Part shown: positions 1 to 10,098 of the stretch, piece after piece
How the letters are laid out: each line of letters starts with the position of its first letter
How positions within the stretch are numbered: the first letter of the stretch is position 1
DNA from: Methylococcaceae bacterium UBA1147
GTDB taxonomy: Bacteria > Pseudomonadota > Gammaproteobacteria > Methylococcales > UBA1147
Assembly (NCBI GenBank): GCA_002311315.1
Contig: DBZZ01000026.1
Coordinates: 1-28,238 of the forward strand
Direction: 5' to 3'
Length of the DNA: 28,238 nt
Position numbers and translations under genes: made by a program
Notes under the pieces: generated by a model
Seen by the model: the letters and a program-made list of their open reading frames with translations, nothing else
The model's database searches: none
Told to the model about the DNA's origin: nothing

Positions 1-456
1 TTGCTGGGAAGGCAGCATGGATTTCAGAAGTGTCAGCGGATACCGGATTCCGGCCAGGTAGTCGTCGATCCCCTCTAACACCAGCGGGCTTCTGAGCGCC
101 GCACTGCGCCAAACCAGTTCGTCGCGGGAGAACCATGCGGCGTTCATGATCCCGGTGTCCAGTTCTCGGTCCGGGTCGTGATCCGTGCAATGTCCGGTGA
201 AGCTGACACGAAGAAAGGTTTCCGATGTTTCCGAATGCTTCCAGAGGTGAATGCCCACCAGGGCGCTGGGCTCAAAGATCCAGCCGGTTTCTTCCAGGGA
301 TTCTCTTCGCACGGCTTCGATCAGGCTTTCCCCTGGCTCGAGATGGCCGGCTGGCTGGTTGATCACGACCGATCCATCGACCATTTCTTCAACCATCAGA
401 AAGCGCTTATCCCGTTCGGCGATTGCCGCAACGGTCACATGTGGTGCCCAGATCAT
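1..456 (-). CDS. nudJ: Nudix hydrolase, NudJ-like (3' end outside window)
   Basis: Read on the minus strand from an ATG at 456-454, the frame stays open to base 1, giving about 152 codons without a stop. The N-terminus begins MIWAPHVTVAAIAERD. A complete Nudix box lies at about residues 37-59 (GHLEPGES, then REsLEETG), which matches the GX5EX7REUXEEXGU signature for metal-dependent cleavage of nucleoside di/triphosphates. E. coli NudJ (about 153 aa, a thiamin-pyrophosphate and nucleotide phosphatase) has nearly this length, so only the last few residues are missing. In E. coli nudJ precedes mnmA; the downstream gene here is outside the window. It diverges from clpS. The Nudix class is certain. 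The NudJ subfamily call rests on remembered similarity and is less so. Confidence 0.8.
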   Translation of the reverse strand, partial: MIWAPHVTVAAIAERDKRFLMVEEMVDGSVVINQPAGHLEPGESLIEAVRRESLEETGWIFEPSALVGIHLWKHSETSETFLRVSFTGHCTDHDPDRELDTGIMNAAWFSRDELVWRSAALRSPLVLEGIDDYLAGIRYPLTLLKSMLPSQQ

Positions 457-532
457 GTAGTTCTTCAGATAAAAGAACAATTTTACTTGATTTTTGTCGA
501 GATGGCGCAGCCAAATTTGGCCCAGTCAAGGA

Positions 533-561
533 TTGAGTTTGGACAAGATAGAAGCTATCTT
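533..561 (+). promoter_or_regulatory. Candidate clpS-clpA promoter with overlapping inverted repeat
   Basis: TTGAGT at 533-538 and TATCTT at 556-561 are separated by 17 bases, an acceptable sigma-70 layout with four of six matches in each box. A perfect 7-base inverted repeat with a 3-base loop (AAGATAG-AAG-CTATCTT, 545-561) covers the spacer and the -10 box and could be an operator. It lies about 50 bases before the clpS start. No other convincing promoter is visible between nudJ and clpS. Confidence 0.4.
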
Positions 562-609
562 ACTCAGATAGTTCTCAAGCAGAAGCCGGATACTACACCA
601 GCCAGCCCG

Positions 610-933
610 ATGGCCCAACACGACGACAACCCGTTACGGGATGACGAAATAGCCGTTCAGGAGAGCAAGCCGCGACTAGACCGACCGCCGCTTTTCAAGG
701 TGGTATTGCTGAACGATGATTTCACTCCGATGGAATTCGTTGTCGAGATCCTGAAGGGATTTTTCTCTATGAGCGATGAAAAAGCGACCCAGGTGATGCT
801 GCATGTCCATACTCGGGGGGTAGGGGTCTGCGGTGTTTTTACGAGGGATGTTGCCGAAACCAAGGTGGAACTGGTGAACGATTATTCGAAAACGCATCAG
901 CACCCTCTTTTATGTTCGTTTGAAGAAGTATAG
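610..933 (+). CDS. clpS: ATP-dependent Clp protease adaptor ClpS
   Basis: The 107-residue protein starts MAQHDDNPLRDDE. ClpS binds N-terminal Leu, Phe, Tyr or Trp of N-degron substrates and delivers them to the ClpA N-domain. The diagnostic core is present: VVLLNDDFTPMEFVVEIL (about residues 32-49) with the NDD acidic residues that bind the substrate alpha-amino group, then HVHTRGVGVCGVFT with the conserved His, and the C-terminal VAETKVELVN and HPLLCSFEEV. A flexible, charged 25-30 residue N-terminus is normal for the family. The frame is open far upstream to 178, but that stretch overlaps nudJ antisense and has no ClpS similarity, so ATG 610 was chosen; its ribosome binding site is weak. 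clpA follows after 8 bases, so the two are co-transcribed. Confidence 0.95.
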   Translation: MAQHDDNPLRDDEIAVQESKPRLDRPPLFKVVLLNDDFTPMEFVVEILKGFFSMSDEKATQVMLHVHTRGVGVCGVFTRDVAETKVELVNDYSKTHQHPLLCSFEEV

Positions 934-941
934 GCCTAGTT

Positions 942-3203
<2,262 letters not shown>

Positions 3204-3244
3204 GACTGGGAGGGGTATTCCTGACCGGTCTGTTGCCGGGTTGG

Positions 3245-3463
3245 TTAGCGCATGCGGAAAGTGATTCGACCCTTATCCAGGTCGTAAGGCGTCATTTCCA
3301 CCTTGACTCGGTCCCCGGTCAGGATGCGGATGTAATGCTTTCGCATTTTCCCGGAGATGTGCGCGGTCACGACATGCCCGTTGTCCAGTTCGACTCGAAA
3401 CAGGGTGTTGGGAAGAGTCTCGATCACCTTGCCTTCCATTTCGATTTGGTCTTCTTTCGCCAT
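3245..3463 (-). CDS. infA: Translation initiation factor IF-1
   Basis: Starting at the ATG for MAKEDQIEMEGKV, the protein has 72 residues, exactly the usual length of bacterial IF-1. IF-1 is an OB-fold protein that occupies the ribosomal A site during initiation. The family signatures LPNTLFRVELDNGH, HISGKMRKHYIRIL and GDRVKVEMTPYDLDKGRI are all present. A 25-residue in-frame extension exists upstream but has no place in the family. In E. coli and Pseudomonas infA also lies between clpA and aat. E. coli has a serine tRNA gene between clpA and infA; here there are only 41 bases with no tRNA. Confidence 0.97.
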   Translation of the reverse strand: MAKEDQIEMEGKVIETLPNTLFRVELDNGHVVTAHISGKMRKHYIRILTGDRVKVEMTPYDLDKGRITFRMR

Positions 3464-3510
3464 TTTTTTGTTCTTGAATGCTAGGGAGCCAGATTTTAAA
3501 CGATCAGATG

Positions 3511-3538
3511 ATAACATATTAGCGCTGACTATCATCAA
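3511..3538 (-). promoter_or_regulatory. Candidate infA promoter
   Basis: On the minus strand TTGATG (3538-3533) and TGTTAT (3516-3511) are 16 bases apart in an AT-rich patch about 50 bases before the infA ATG. Each box has four of six consensus matches. infA is often transcribed from its own promoter, so the placement is sensible, but the match is modest. Confidence 0.3.
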
Positions 3539-3670
3539 TTGATGAGGCTTTCCTTTGGCTTTTGTGAGACATGGACGTTGTCGGGAAATGCTTCGTTGAG
3601 CGGTCAGCCAAGCAACTCAATGGAGCGTTAGCCAGGGTGGGAGTGCCCCCGAATTGCTCGCGGGATCACG

Positions 3671-4384
3671 TTAGGGAGCCCCGGTTTCCCGGGGTTCATT
3701 TTTCCAGGCAAAAGGTCCCGGGTTCTTGTGACAATGTCGCCCGATCTGATCGATGAATTCTTTGCGCGGAATCTCTCTTGCACCCAGCGAAAGAAGATGT
3801 TCGGTTTGGATCTGGCAGTCGATGAGTGCGAAGTTCCACCGCTTCAGGTGTTGGGCCAGGACGGTGAATGCAACCTTTGACGCGTTGCTACGTCGATAGA
3901 ACATCGATTCGCCAAAGAAAACCCGTCCGATGCTCACGCCGTATAGTCCTCCGGCTAGGTGACCCTCGTACCAGACCTCGACCGAATGAGCGTGGCCGAG
4001 TGCGTGCAGTGCCAGGTAGCCCTCGATCATGGATTCGGTGATCCAGGTCGCTGGACTCTCCCTGCGGGGGGCGGCGCAGGCGCAAATGACTTCCTCGAAT
4101 GCCTGGTCAAAGCTAGTCTTGTATTCCTGCTTGCGAAGGATTTTTCGAAGGTTTCTGGAGAGGTGTATTTCGGCTGGACTCAGTACCAGACGTGGGTCTG
4201 GAGACCACCAGAAGATTGGGTCGCCGGCATTGAACCATGGAAAGATACCCTGTTGATAGGCACTGATCAGACGCCGGGGTGACAGGCATCCACCGATCGC
4301 GAGTAGACCATTTGGTTCGGTCAACGCGGTTTCCGGATCAGGGAAGTCCTCGTCCGGGTCGGTGGCATTGAGCAAGGTCAGCAT
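3671..4384 (-). CDS. aat: Leucyl/phenylalanyl-tRNA--protein transferase
   Basis: The 237-residue enzyme moves Leu or Phe from aminoacyl-tRNA to the N-terminal Arg or Lys of proteins in the cytoplasm, making N-degrons read by ClpS. The fold signatures are clear: GLLAIGGCLSPRRLISAY, QQGIFPWF, PIFWWSPDPR, SVEVWYEGHLAGGLYGVS, GRVFFGESMF and FALIDCQIQTEHLLSLGA, all typical Aat blocks. E. coli Aat has 234 residues. ATG 4384 is followed directly by conserved sequence. It lies upstream of infA on the same strand with a 207-base gap. In Pseudomonas an arginyl-tRNA transferase gene (ate/bpt) occupies that gap; here it is absent. clpS and clpA lie just beyond, so the pathway components are clustered. 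Confidence 0.96.
   Translation of the reverse strand: MLTLLNATDPDEDFPDPETALTEPNGLLAIGGCLSPRRLISAYQQGIFPWFNAGDPIFWWSPDPRLVLSPAEIHLSRNLRKILRKQEYKTSFDQAFEEVICACAAPRRESPATWITESMIEGYLALHALGHAHSVEVWYEGHLAGGLYGVSIGRVFFGESMFYRRSNASKVAFTVLAQHLKRWNFALIDCQIQTEHLLSLGAREIPRKEFIDQIGRHCHKNPGPFAWKNEPRETGAP
3677..3696. other. Stable GC-rich hairpin over the end of aat
   Basis: The bases AGCCCCGG-TTTC-CCGGGGTT form an 8-pair stem (one G-T) around a 4-base loop, overlapping the last codons of aat. In the minus-strand RNA the loop reads GAAA, a very stable tetraloop, but no U run follows, so it would not be a classical terminator for aat. On the plus strand it is followed by TTCATTTTT and could stop antisense read-through coming from clpA. 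Function is undecided. Confidence 0.35.
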
Positions 4385-4448
4385 GAGACTGTGTATAGCG
4401 CAGATGCTGGTGGGTGGTGAGGGTGCTGCCTTTTGGCGGGGGGACTGT

Positions 4449-5618
4449 TCAGGTCTGCCTTTCGGGCCGAGCTTTAGAAGATACCCTGTAAGGTGAATGC
4501 TGAGCCAGATCTTTTATACGCTGACAAACCTGGCGGCTTTCTTCCTCAACAAATGCCGAGATCGGATTCCTGAACCGACTGTCTCTGATCCAGTGTCCAG
4601 ACCATGTGGGGACCGGCAGGAACCCCCGGCTAATCTTGTGTTCGCCCTGGGCTCCGGGTTCGAAACGGGAAAGCCCTTTTTCTATGCAGAATTCGATGCC
4701 CTGATAATAACAGGTTTCAAAGTGCAGTCCTGGGACTTCTTCGGTGCAACCCCAGTAGCGACCGTACAGTGTTGAATCGCCGACCAGGAAAAAAGATGAA
4801 GCGATCATCTGCTGGTTGCGGTTTGCGGTCACCAGCAGCAGTTGTTCTCCCATCATCCGTGCCGTTTCGAGAAAAAACGGCAACGTCAGGGCTGGATAAT
4901 TTCCGTAATTCAGGAAGGTCGAGCGGTAATGTTCGTAGAATTTCAGCCACTGAGCCTCGGAAACGTCACGACCCAGTATGCGTTCCATGCGGATTCCAGA
5001 TTCGGCTACCCGGCGTCTTTCCCTGTTGATCTGTTTTCTTTTTTTAGAGGTCAGTAGATCGGTGAAGTCATTGAACCGGGTATAGCCGTGGTTGTGCCAG
5101 TGGAACTGGAAACCGGTCCGCTTCAGCAACTCAGGCTGTTCGATTTCACAACGATCCTTCACGAACAGGATATGCAGGCCTGAAAAATTGAGACGGGCTG
5201 CTTCTTCTATTACTGCCCGGATGACCTTTTTCTGCATCTGTTCCGAACGGTACGGTTCGGCGATCAGAATTCGTGGGCCGGTTGCCGGTGTAAACGGGGA
5301 GGCAATGACCAGCTTCGGGTAGTATTCGATGCCATGGTGGTGGTAGGCGTTTGCCCAGGCCCAATCGAAAATGAATTCACCGAAGGAATTGGATTTTTCA
5401 TACATTGGCACGCCGGCAACGAGCTGTCCGTCAGCGGTTTCGAAGACCTTATGTGCGGGTACCCATCCAGTTTTCTGGCCAAGGCAATCGTGTTGCTCGA
5501 GGTTGCTCAGGAATTCGTGTCTCAGGAACGGGTATTGCGCCCCCGTGAGTGCATTCCAGGCATCCCGGTCGATTGCATCAAGGCTGTTCAGGGTACGGGA
5601 TCTGATGGTGTCGGGCAT
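4449..5618 (-). CDS. FemAB/GNAT-like N-acyltransferase of the COG3146 (DUF482) family
   Basis: The start at ATG 5618 (MPDTIRSRTLNSLDAID) gives 389 residues, normal for this family. A longer TTG-started reading to 5678 has no ribosome site and adds non-family residues. Family hallmarks are visible: FDWAWANAYHHHGIEYYPK, SPFTPATGPRIL, LLTSKKRKQINRERRRV, FEPGAQGEHKISRGF and WSGHWIRDSRFR. The fold is a tandem GNAT-like domain related to FemX-type enzymes, so an aminoacyl or acyl transfer reaction is expected. The substrate is not known to me, and no signal peptide or membrane segment is present. It is 64 bases upstream of aat on the same strand and may share its transcript. Confidence 0.85.
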   Translation of the reverse strand: MPDTIRSRTLNSLDAIDRDAWNALTGAQYPFLRHEFLSNLEQHDCLGQKTGWVPAHKVFETADGQLVAGVPMYEKSNSFGEFIFDWAWANAYHHHGIEYYPKLVIASPFTPATGPRILIAEPYRSEQMQKKVIRAVIEEAARLNFSGLHILFVKDRCEIEQPELLKRTGFQFHWHNHGYTRFNDFTDLLTSKKRKQINRERRRVAESGIRMERILGRDVSEAQWLKFYEHYRSTFLNYGNYPALTLPFFLETARMMGEQLLLVTANRNQQMIASSFFLVGDSTLYGRYWGCTEEVPGLHFETCYYQGIEFCIEKGLSRFEPGAQGEHKISRGFLPVPTWSGHWIRDSRFRNPISAFVEEESRQVCQRIKDLAQHSPYRVSSKARPERQT

Positions 5619-5856
5619 GATTTCTGGGTCGGGAGAATGTTTCCTGTCGAGCTCGCAGTCGTACGAAAAGGACAGCAAATTCGGTGCATTGCTCTACCCG
5701 CAAAAATACTGGCTAGTGTGGCAGGGCCACTATTTGTGCAAAATCAACGGTGATGGCTGTGTCGGGGTCCTGATTATCAATATCCGAGTTGACCGGAGCC
5801 TGTCGCGGTTTGCCGATCAGGCATTGTCCGAGGCAATTTGCTCTTGACCGGCAGGT

Positions 5857-6816
5857 TTACTGGTTAGCCAGTTCGTCGAGGAACCTTTCCGCGTCCAGTG
5901 CTGCCATGCAGCCAGCACCCGCTGAAGTGACTGCTTGCCGGTAGATTGAATCGGCAACGTCGCCCGCTGCATAAATGCCGGGTACGCTGGTTTCGGTGGC
6001 ATTCCCAGAACCGCCACCCTTCACCTGGATGTAGCCATTCTCCATCTCGAGTTGACCATCGAAAATTCCGGTGTTCGGAATATGGCCGATGGCGATGAAT
6101 ACGCCGTGTACCTCGAGTTGTTTCGTCTCTCCGCTCTGTACGTTCTTCAGAACTGTCCCGGTTACGCCCATGTCATCGCCGACGACTTGGTCTAGTACGT
6201 GATTCCATTCGATTGAAACGTTGCCGTTGCGGGATTTTTCGAGAAGTCGGTCGCAGAGAATTTTTTCTGCACGGAACCTGTCTCTTCGATGAACCATCGT
6301 TACATGCGCGGCGATGTTGCTCAGGTATAAGGCTTCTTCGACGGCTGTGCTGCCGCCTCCGACCACGGCGACATTGCGGCCCTTGAAAAAGAAACCGTCG
6401 CAGGTTGCACATGCGGAAACGCCCTTTCCCCGGTACGCCTGCTCCGAGTCGAGGCCGAGGTATCTTGCCGATGCTCCGGTAGCGATAATCAATGCATCGC
6501 AGGTGTATGTTCCAGAATCACCGGTCAGCTTGTATGGCCGGACTGACAGGTCGGCGGTGTGAATGTGGTCGAAAATGATCTCTGTATTGAACCGTTCGGC
6601 ATGTTTGCGCATCCGTTCCATCAACTCGGGGCCCATCACTCCGTCCGAGTCACCCGGCCAGTTGTCGACATCGGTGGTTGTCGTTAATTGCCCTCCCTGT
6701 TCCAGTCCGGTAATCAGGACCGGGTTCAGGTTGGCGCGGGCTCCGTATACCGCCGCAGTATAGCCAGCCGGGCCCGAGCCCAGAATCAGGAGCCGGCAGT
6801 GTTTGTTTTCATTCAT
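5857..6816 (-). CDS. trxB: Thioredoxin-disulfide reductase
   Basis: This flavoprotein of 319 residues passes electrons from NADPH to thioredoxin. An N-terminal FAD-binding motif ILGSGPAGYTAAVYGAR, the redox CATC (Cys136 and Cys139), an NADPH motif VVGGGSTAVEEALYLS and the C-terminal FAD contact GIYAAGDVADSIYRQ are all present. E. coli TrxB has 321 residues. The ATG at 6816-6814 is preferred over the TTG immediately before it, because AAGGA ends 6 bases upstream of the ATG and would be too close to the TTG. It diverges from ftsK. In E. coli lrp sits between trxB and ftsK; here it is absent. Confidence 0.97.
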   Translation of the reverse strand: MNENKHCRLLILGSGPAGYTAAVYGARANLNPVLITGLEQGGQLTTTTDVDNWPGDSDGVMGPELMERMRKHAERFNTEIIFDHIHTADLSVRPYKLTGDSGTYTCDALIIATGASARYLGLDSEQAYRGKGVSACATCDGFFFKGRNVAVVGGGSTAVEEALYLSNIAAHVTMVHRRDRFRAEKILCDRLLEKSRNGNVSIEWNHVLDQVVGDDMGVTGTVLKNVQSGETKQLEVHGVFIAIGHIPNTGIFDGQLEMENGYIQVKGGGSGNATETSVPGIYAAGDVADSIYRQAVTSAGAGCMAALDAERFLDELANQ

Positions 6817-6908
6817 CAAGGATCCTTTCTACTTTTTTGTTCCGACAACATTTCCAGAATGGCGGCTAGTATGGCAACGACATTTTGATTCGTAAAGGCT
6901 TGCTTCGA

Positions 6909-6936
6909 TTGAAATTAAAAATTCATTAAATATAAT
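6909..6936 (+). promoter_or_regulatory. Strong sigma-70 promoter for ftsK
   Basis: TTGAAA at 6909-6914 (five of six) and a perfect TATAAT at 6931-6936 are 16 bases apart, within a very AT-rich stretch just upstream of ftsK. A second -10-like hexamer, TATACT, follows at 6941-6946. The predicted transcript start near 6943 leaves a leader of about 30-50 bases, depending on which ftsK start is used. Confidence 0.65.
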
Positions 6937-6971
6937 GGGATATACTCATTAGCTAGAATCTGGTTAAGAAA

Positions 6972-9269
6972 TTGACGGTGCAAAAGAATCAGACTATGTC
7001 CGAGCCCTACGGTGATGAACTGGTACGGGGAATGCGTGAGGTTGCGCTGCTGGTTCTGACAGCGCTTGCCTTGTTTTTCCTGATTTCACTGGCAACGTTC
7101 AGTTTGGACGATCCGGGTTGGAGCAGCAGCGGTACTGGAGCAGAGATCAAGAATGCCGGAGGCGCGGTGGGCGCTTGGGTTTCGGATTTTTTTCTGACCG
7201 TGTTCGGGGTCATGGCGTTCTTGTTCCCGGTCATGATCGGGTACAGGGGCGTGGTGTCCTACAGGGGCCGCAAGTCTCAAACGATTGGCTGGAAGGTTGG
7301 GTTGCGCTGGCTCGGGTTCGTAATGACCATTCTTGGCGGCGCGTCTCTTGTCTATGCCCATTTCTTACGGATCCGGTTTCCCTTGCCTGAAACAACCGGC
7401 GGCCTGGTGGGAGAACAGTTTGGCCAGGCCCTGATCAATTCCTTCGGACTCACCGGAGCGACCTTGTTGCTGGTCGCCGGCTTCCTAGCCGGGGTTACAC
7501 TGTGTACTGGGTTTTCCTGGATTGCTCTGGTCGACTGGGTCGGCAAATATACGCTGATCCTTCTGGACTGGTTCGGCAGGACGGCAGCGGCTGTATCCCG
7601 GATTCTGCTGGCCAGTACAACGAGGTCGCGGGATCTTTCCGCCGACCTTTCTCCGGTGCGCAGAGCAAAGAAGGCAAAATCCTCCAGGCGGCCGAAAATA
7701 GACCCTGTACTGGCACCGATTGAAACAAGCGGACGGGACGAAAAGGAGAGGCAGAGGGACCTGTTCGGCGCAATGGGTGGAAGTCTACCTAAATTGTCGT
7801 TGCTGGATGAATACCCCTCGTTTGTAAAGGGTTACTCGAAGGGTATTCTTGATTCACTTTCGCGAAAGGTGGAAGTAATTCTTCGCGACTTTGGTGTTGA
7901 TGTCGAAGTGGTGGGGGTTCATCCCGGACCGGTCATTACCCGGTTCGAGCTCAAGCCGGCTGCCGGGGTCAAGGTGAGCCGTATCAGCGGGCTGTCCAAG
8001 GATCTGGCGCGTGCCTTGTCTGTTTGCAGTGTGCGCATTGTCGAGGTCATTCCTGGCAAGTCGGTTATCGGCCTTGAAATCCCGAATCAGGAGCGGGAGA
8101 CGGTCTCGCTCAGGGAAGTCCTGTCGTCTCAGGCCTTCGAGGGTGCCGTTTCCCCGATGACGCTGGTGCTGGGTAAGGATATCGGCGGCAAGCCAGTGAT
8201 TGCCGACCTGGCCAAGATGCCGCATCTGCTGGTTGCCGGGACCACGGGTTCGGGTAAATCAGTCGCGATCAACGCGATGATCCTGAGCTTGTTGTACAAG
8301 TCGACTCCGGCCGATATCCGAATGATCATGATCGATCCAAAAATGCTGGAACTGTCAGTTTACGAAGGTATCCCTCACCTGTTGACACCGGTGGTCACCG
8401 ACATGAAGGAGGCGGCCAATGCCTTGCGCTGGTCGGTGGCTGAAATGGAACGCCGGTACCGTCTCATGTCCATGCTGGGTGTACGCAACCTGGCGAGGCA
8501 CAACCGCAAGATCACGGAGGCCGAAAAGAACGGAGCACCGATCAAGGATCCGTTGTTCAGTCCGGATCCGCTTGCGGAGGATCTGCTGGAGATCCCGAAT
8601 CTAGAGCCGCTACCCAATATTGTCATCGTGATCGACGAACTGGCGGACATGATGATGATCGTGGGCAAAAAGGTCGAGCAACTGATTGCACGCCTGGCCC
8701 AGAAGGCGCGAGCGGCGGGAATTCACTTGATCCTGGCCACCCAACGACCTTCGGTGGATGTTCTGACCGGGTTGATCAAGGCGAATATCCCTACCCGTGT
8801 GGCATTCCAGGTTTCCTCCAAGATTGATTCGCGCACCATCATCGACCAGGCTGGCGCAGAAAGCCTGCTTGGCAACGGTGATCTGTTGTACCAGCGATCG
8901 GGTAGCAACCTTCTCACGAGAGCCCACGGAGCGTTTGTCGATGACCATGAAGTGCATCGCGTTGTGGATTTCCTGAAAGCTACCGGAGAGGCTTTCTATC
9001 TGGATGAAATTACGAGGGAAACGGACGAAACTGGACTGCCGGGGGCAGGTGATGGCGGTGATAGCGAGTCTGATGCGCTATACGACGAGGCTGTGTGGTT
9101 CGTGACCGAGTCACGGCGGGCATCCATTTCAAGCGTCCAGAGAAAATTCAAGATCGGTTACAATCGGGCCGCCCGAATCGTCGAAGACATGGAACGTGCA
9201 GGCGTGGTCAGCTCGCCTGAATCCAACGGTTCGAGAGAAGTTCTGGCAGCCGCGCCTGTCCGCGACTGA
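6972..9269 (+). CDS. ftsK: DNA translocase FtsK
   Basis: FtsK is a septal, membrane-bound motor that pumps chromosome ends and activates XerCD recombination at dif. At 765 residues it is a short form: four or five hydrophobic segments in the first 210 residues, a brief basic linker, then alpha/beta motor domains with Walker A GTTGSGKS near residue 422 and Walker B IVIVIDELADMMM near 550. The C-terminal winged-helix gamma domain (about 690-765, SISSVQRKFKIGYNRAARIVEDME) reads KOPS DNA. E. coli FtsK is about 1,330 residues because of a long Pro/Gln linker lacking here. The listed start is TTG. ATG 6996 (MSEPYGDELVRGM) eight codons later is an equally reasonable start, and neither has a strong ribosome site. 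lolA and rarA follow in the usual order. Confidence 0.96.
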   Translation: MTVQKNQTMSEPYGDELVRGMREVALLVLTALALFFLISLATFSLDDPGWSSSGTGAEIKNAGGAVGAWVSDFFLTVFGVMAFLFPVMIGYRGVVSYRGRKSQTIGWKVGLRWLGFVMTILGGASLVYAHFLRIRFPLPETTGGLVGEQFGQALINSFGLTGATLLLVAGFLAGVTLCTGFSWIALVDWVGKYTLILLDWFGRTAAAVSRILLASTTRSRDLSADLSPVRRAKKAKSSRRPKIDPVLAPIETSGRDEKERQRDLFGAMGGSLPKLSLLDEYPSFVKGYSKGILDSLSRKVEVILRDFGVDVEVVGVHPGPVITRFELKPAAGVKVSRISGLSKDLARALSVCSVRIVEVIPGKSVIGLEIPNQERETVSLREVLSSQAFEGAVSPMTLVLGKDIGGKPVIADLAKMPHLLVAGTTGSGKSVAINAMILSLLYKSTPADIRMIMIDPKMLELSVYEGIPHLLTPVVTDMKEAANALRWSVAEMERRYRLMSMLGVRNLARHNRKITEAEKNGAPIKDPLFSPDPLAEDLLEIPNLEPLPNIVIVIDELADMMMIVGKKVEQLIARLAQKARAAGIHLILATQRPSVDVLTGLIKANIPTRVAFQVSSKIDSRTIIDQAGAESLLGNGDLLYQRSGSNLLTRAHGAFVDDHEVHRVVDFLKATGEAFYLDEITRETDETGLPGAGDGGDSESDALYDEAVWFVTESRRASISSVQRKFKIGYNRAARIVEDMERAGVVSSPESNGSREVLAAAPVRD

Positions 9270-9349
9270 TTTCCCCATCCGTTCTTCCGGCCATGAATCC
9301 ATTACCCTGACTAGCAATCGGGGTAGTTCGTCTTAACAGGAAATCTTCC

Positions 9350-10021
9350 ATGGAGAAAATTACCGCCTTCTGGGTTGTGCGGTCCGCCACTGGCCGTTGC
9401 CAACGATACCGTGGGCTCATGCTATCGATTCTGATCTTGGCCTATGGCCAGTTACTGGCTGCGGATGTGGTGACTGAACTGAACCGGTTTCTTTGCGCGA
9501 CGCATACATTTTCTGCTGAATTCGAGCAGGTTACCCTTGGTGAAGACGGCCGGTCCGGGCGACCCATGCGTGGAACATTCCTACTGTCGAAACCCGGCAA
9601 GTTTCGTTGGGACTATTTTCAACCCTATCAGCAACAGATCGTGGCAAACGGTAAAAAAGTATGGTTCTATGATGCCGACCTGGAACAGGTAACGATCAAA
9701 CCATTGGGTAACGCGATTGGTTCCACACCTGCACTTTTGTTAACCGGTCAGGTTGATCTGGATCGTGATTTCTTGGTTGATGCACAGGGCGGGAATGGCG
9801 GTGTGCGCTGGGTTCGCCTGGTCCCCAGGTTGCAAGACAGCAGTTTCAGGTACATTAAACTCGAACTCAACAATGATCGGCTGCGGGGAATGGAACTGGC
9901 AGACAACTTTGGGCAGGTGACCCGAATCACGTTTTACAATTCACGCATCAATATCCCGATTGAAGCCTCGATTTTTGAATTCGTGGCCCCGGATGGCACT
10001 GATATTTTCGAAAATCTTTGA
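9350..10021 (+). CDS. lolA: Outer-membrane lipoprotein carrier protein LolA
   Basis: LolA is a periplasmic chaperone that takes lipoproteins from LolCDE in the inner membrane to LolB in the outer membrane. The 223-residue precursor has a long basic N-region, a hydrophobic stretch at about residues 23-36 and a likely cleavage after Ala37 or Ala38 (QLLA-ADVV). The mature part shows the family pattern: FSAEFEQVT, MRGTFLLSKPGKFRWDY, PYQQQIVANGKKVWFYD and DLEQVTIKPL, with the lipoprotein-binding half-barrel of about 180 residues. ATG 9350 has a good AGGA site about 8 bases upstream. A later Met at 24 would give a shorter, more conventional signal peptide but lacks such a site. It sits between ftsK and rarA as in enterics and Pseudomonas. 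Confidence 0.93.
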   Translation: MEKITAFWVVRSATGRCQRYRGLMLSILILAYGQLLAADVVTELNRFLCATHTFSAEFEQVTLGEDGRSGRPMRGTFLLSKPGKFRWDYFQPYQQQIVANGKKVWFYDADLEQVTIKPLGNAIGSTPALLLTGQVDLDRDFLVDAQGGNGGVRWVRLVPRLQDSSFRYIKLELNNDRLRGMELADNFGQVTRITFYNSRINIPIEASIFEFVAPDGTDIFENL

Positions 10022-10098
10022 GGCAGGCTGTAGTCATCGGGCCTGGCCCGAATACTTGGAGCAGACTGCTGACCTGAACATACAGTGAGGAAAGTCCA

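Noticed and set aside
178..609. Long N-terminal extension of the clpS frame
   Set aside because: It lies opposite the nudJ gene, has no ClpS similarity, and ClpS proteins are about 106 residues.
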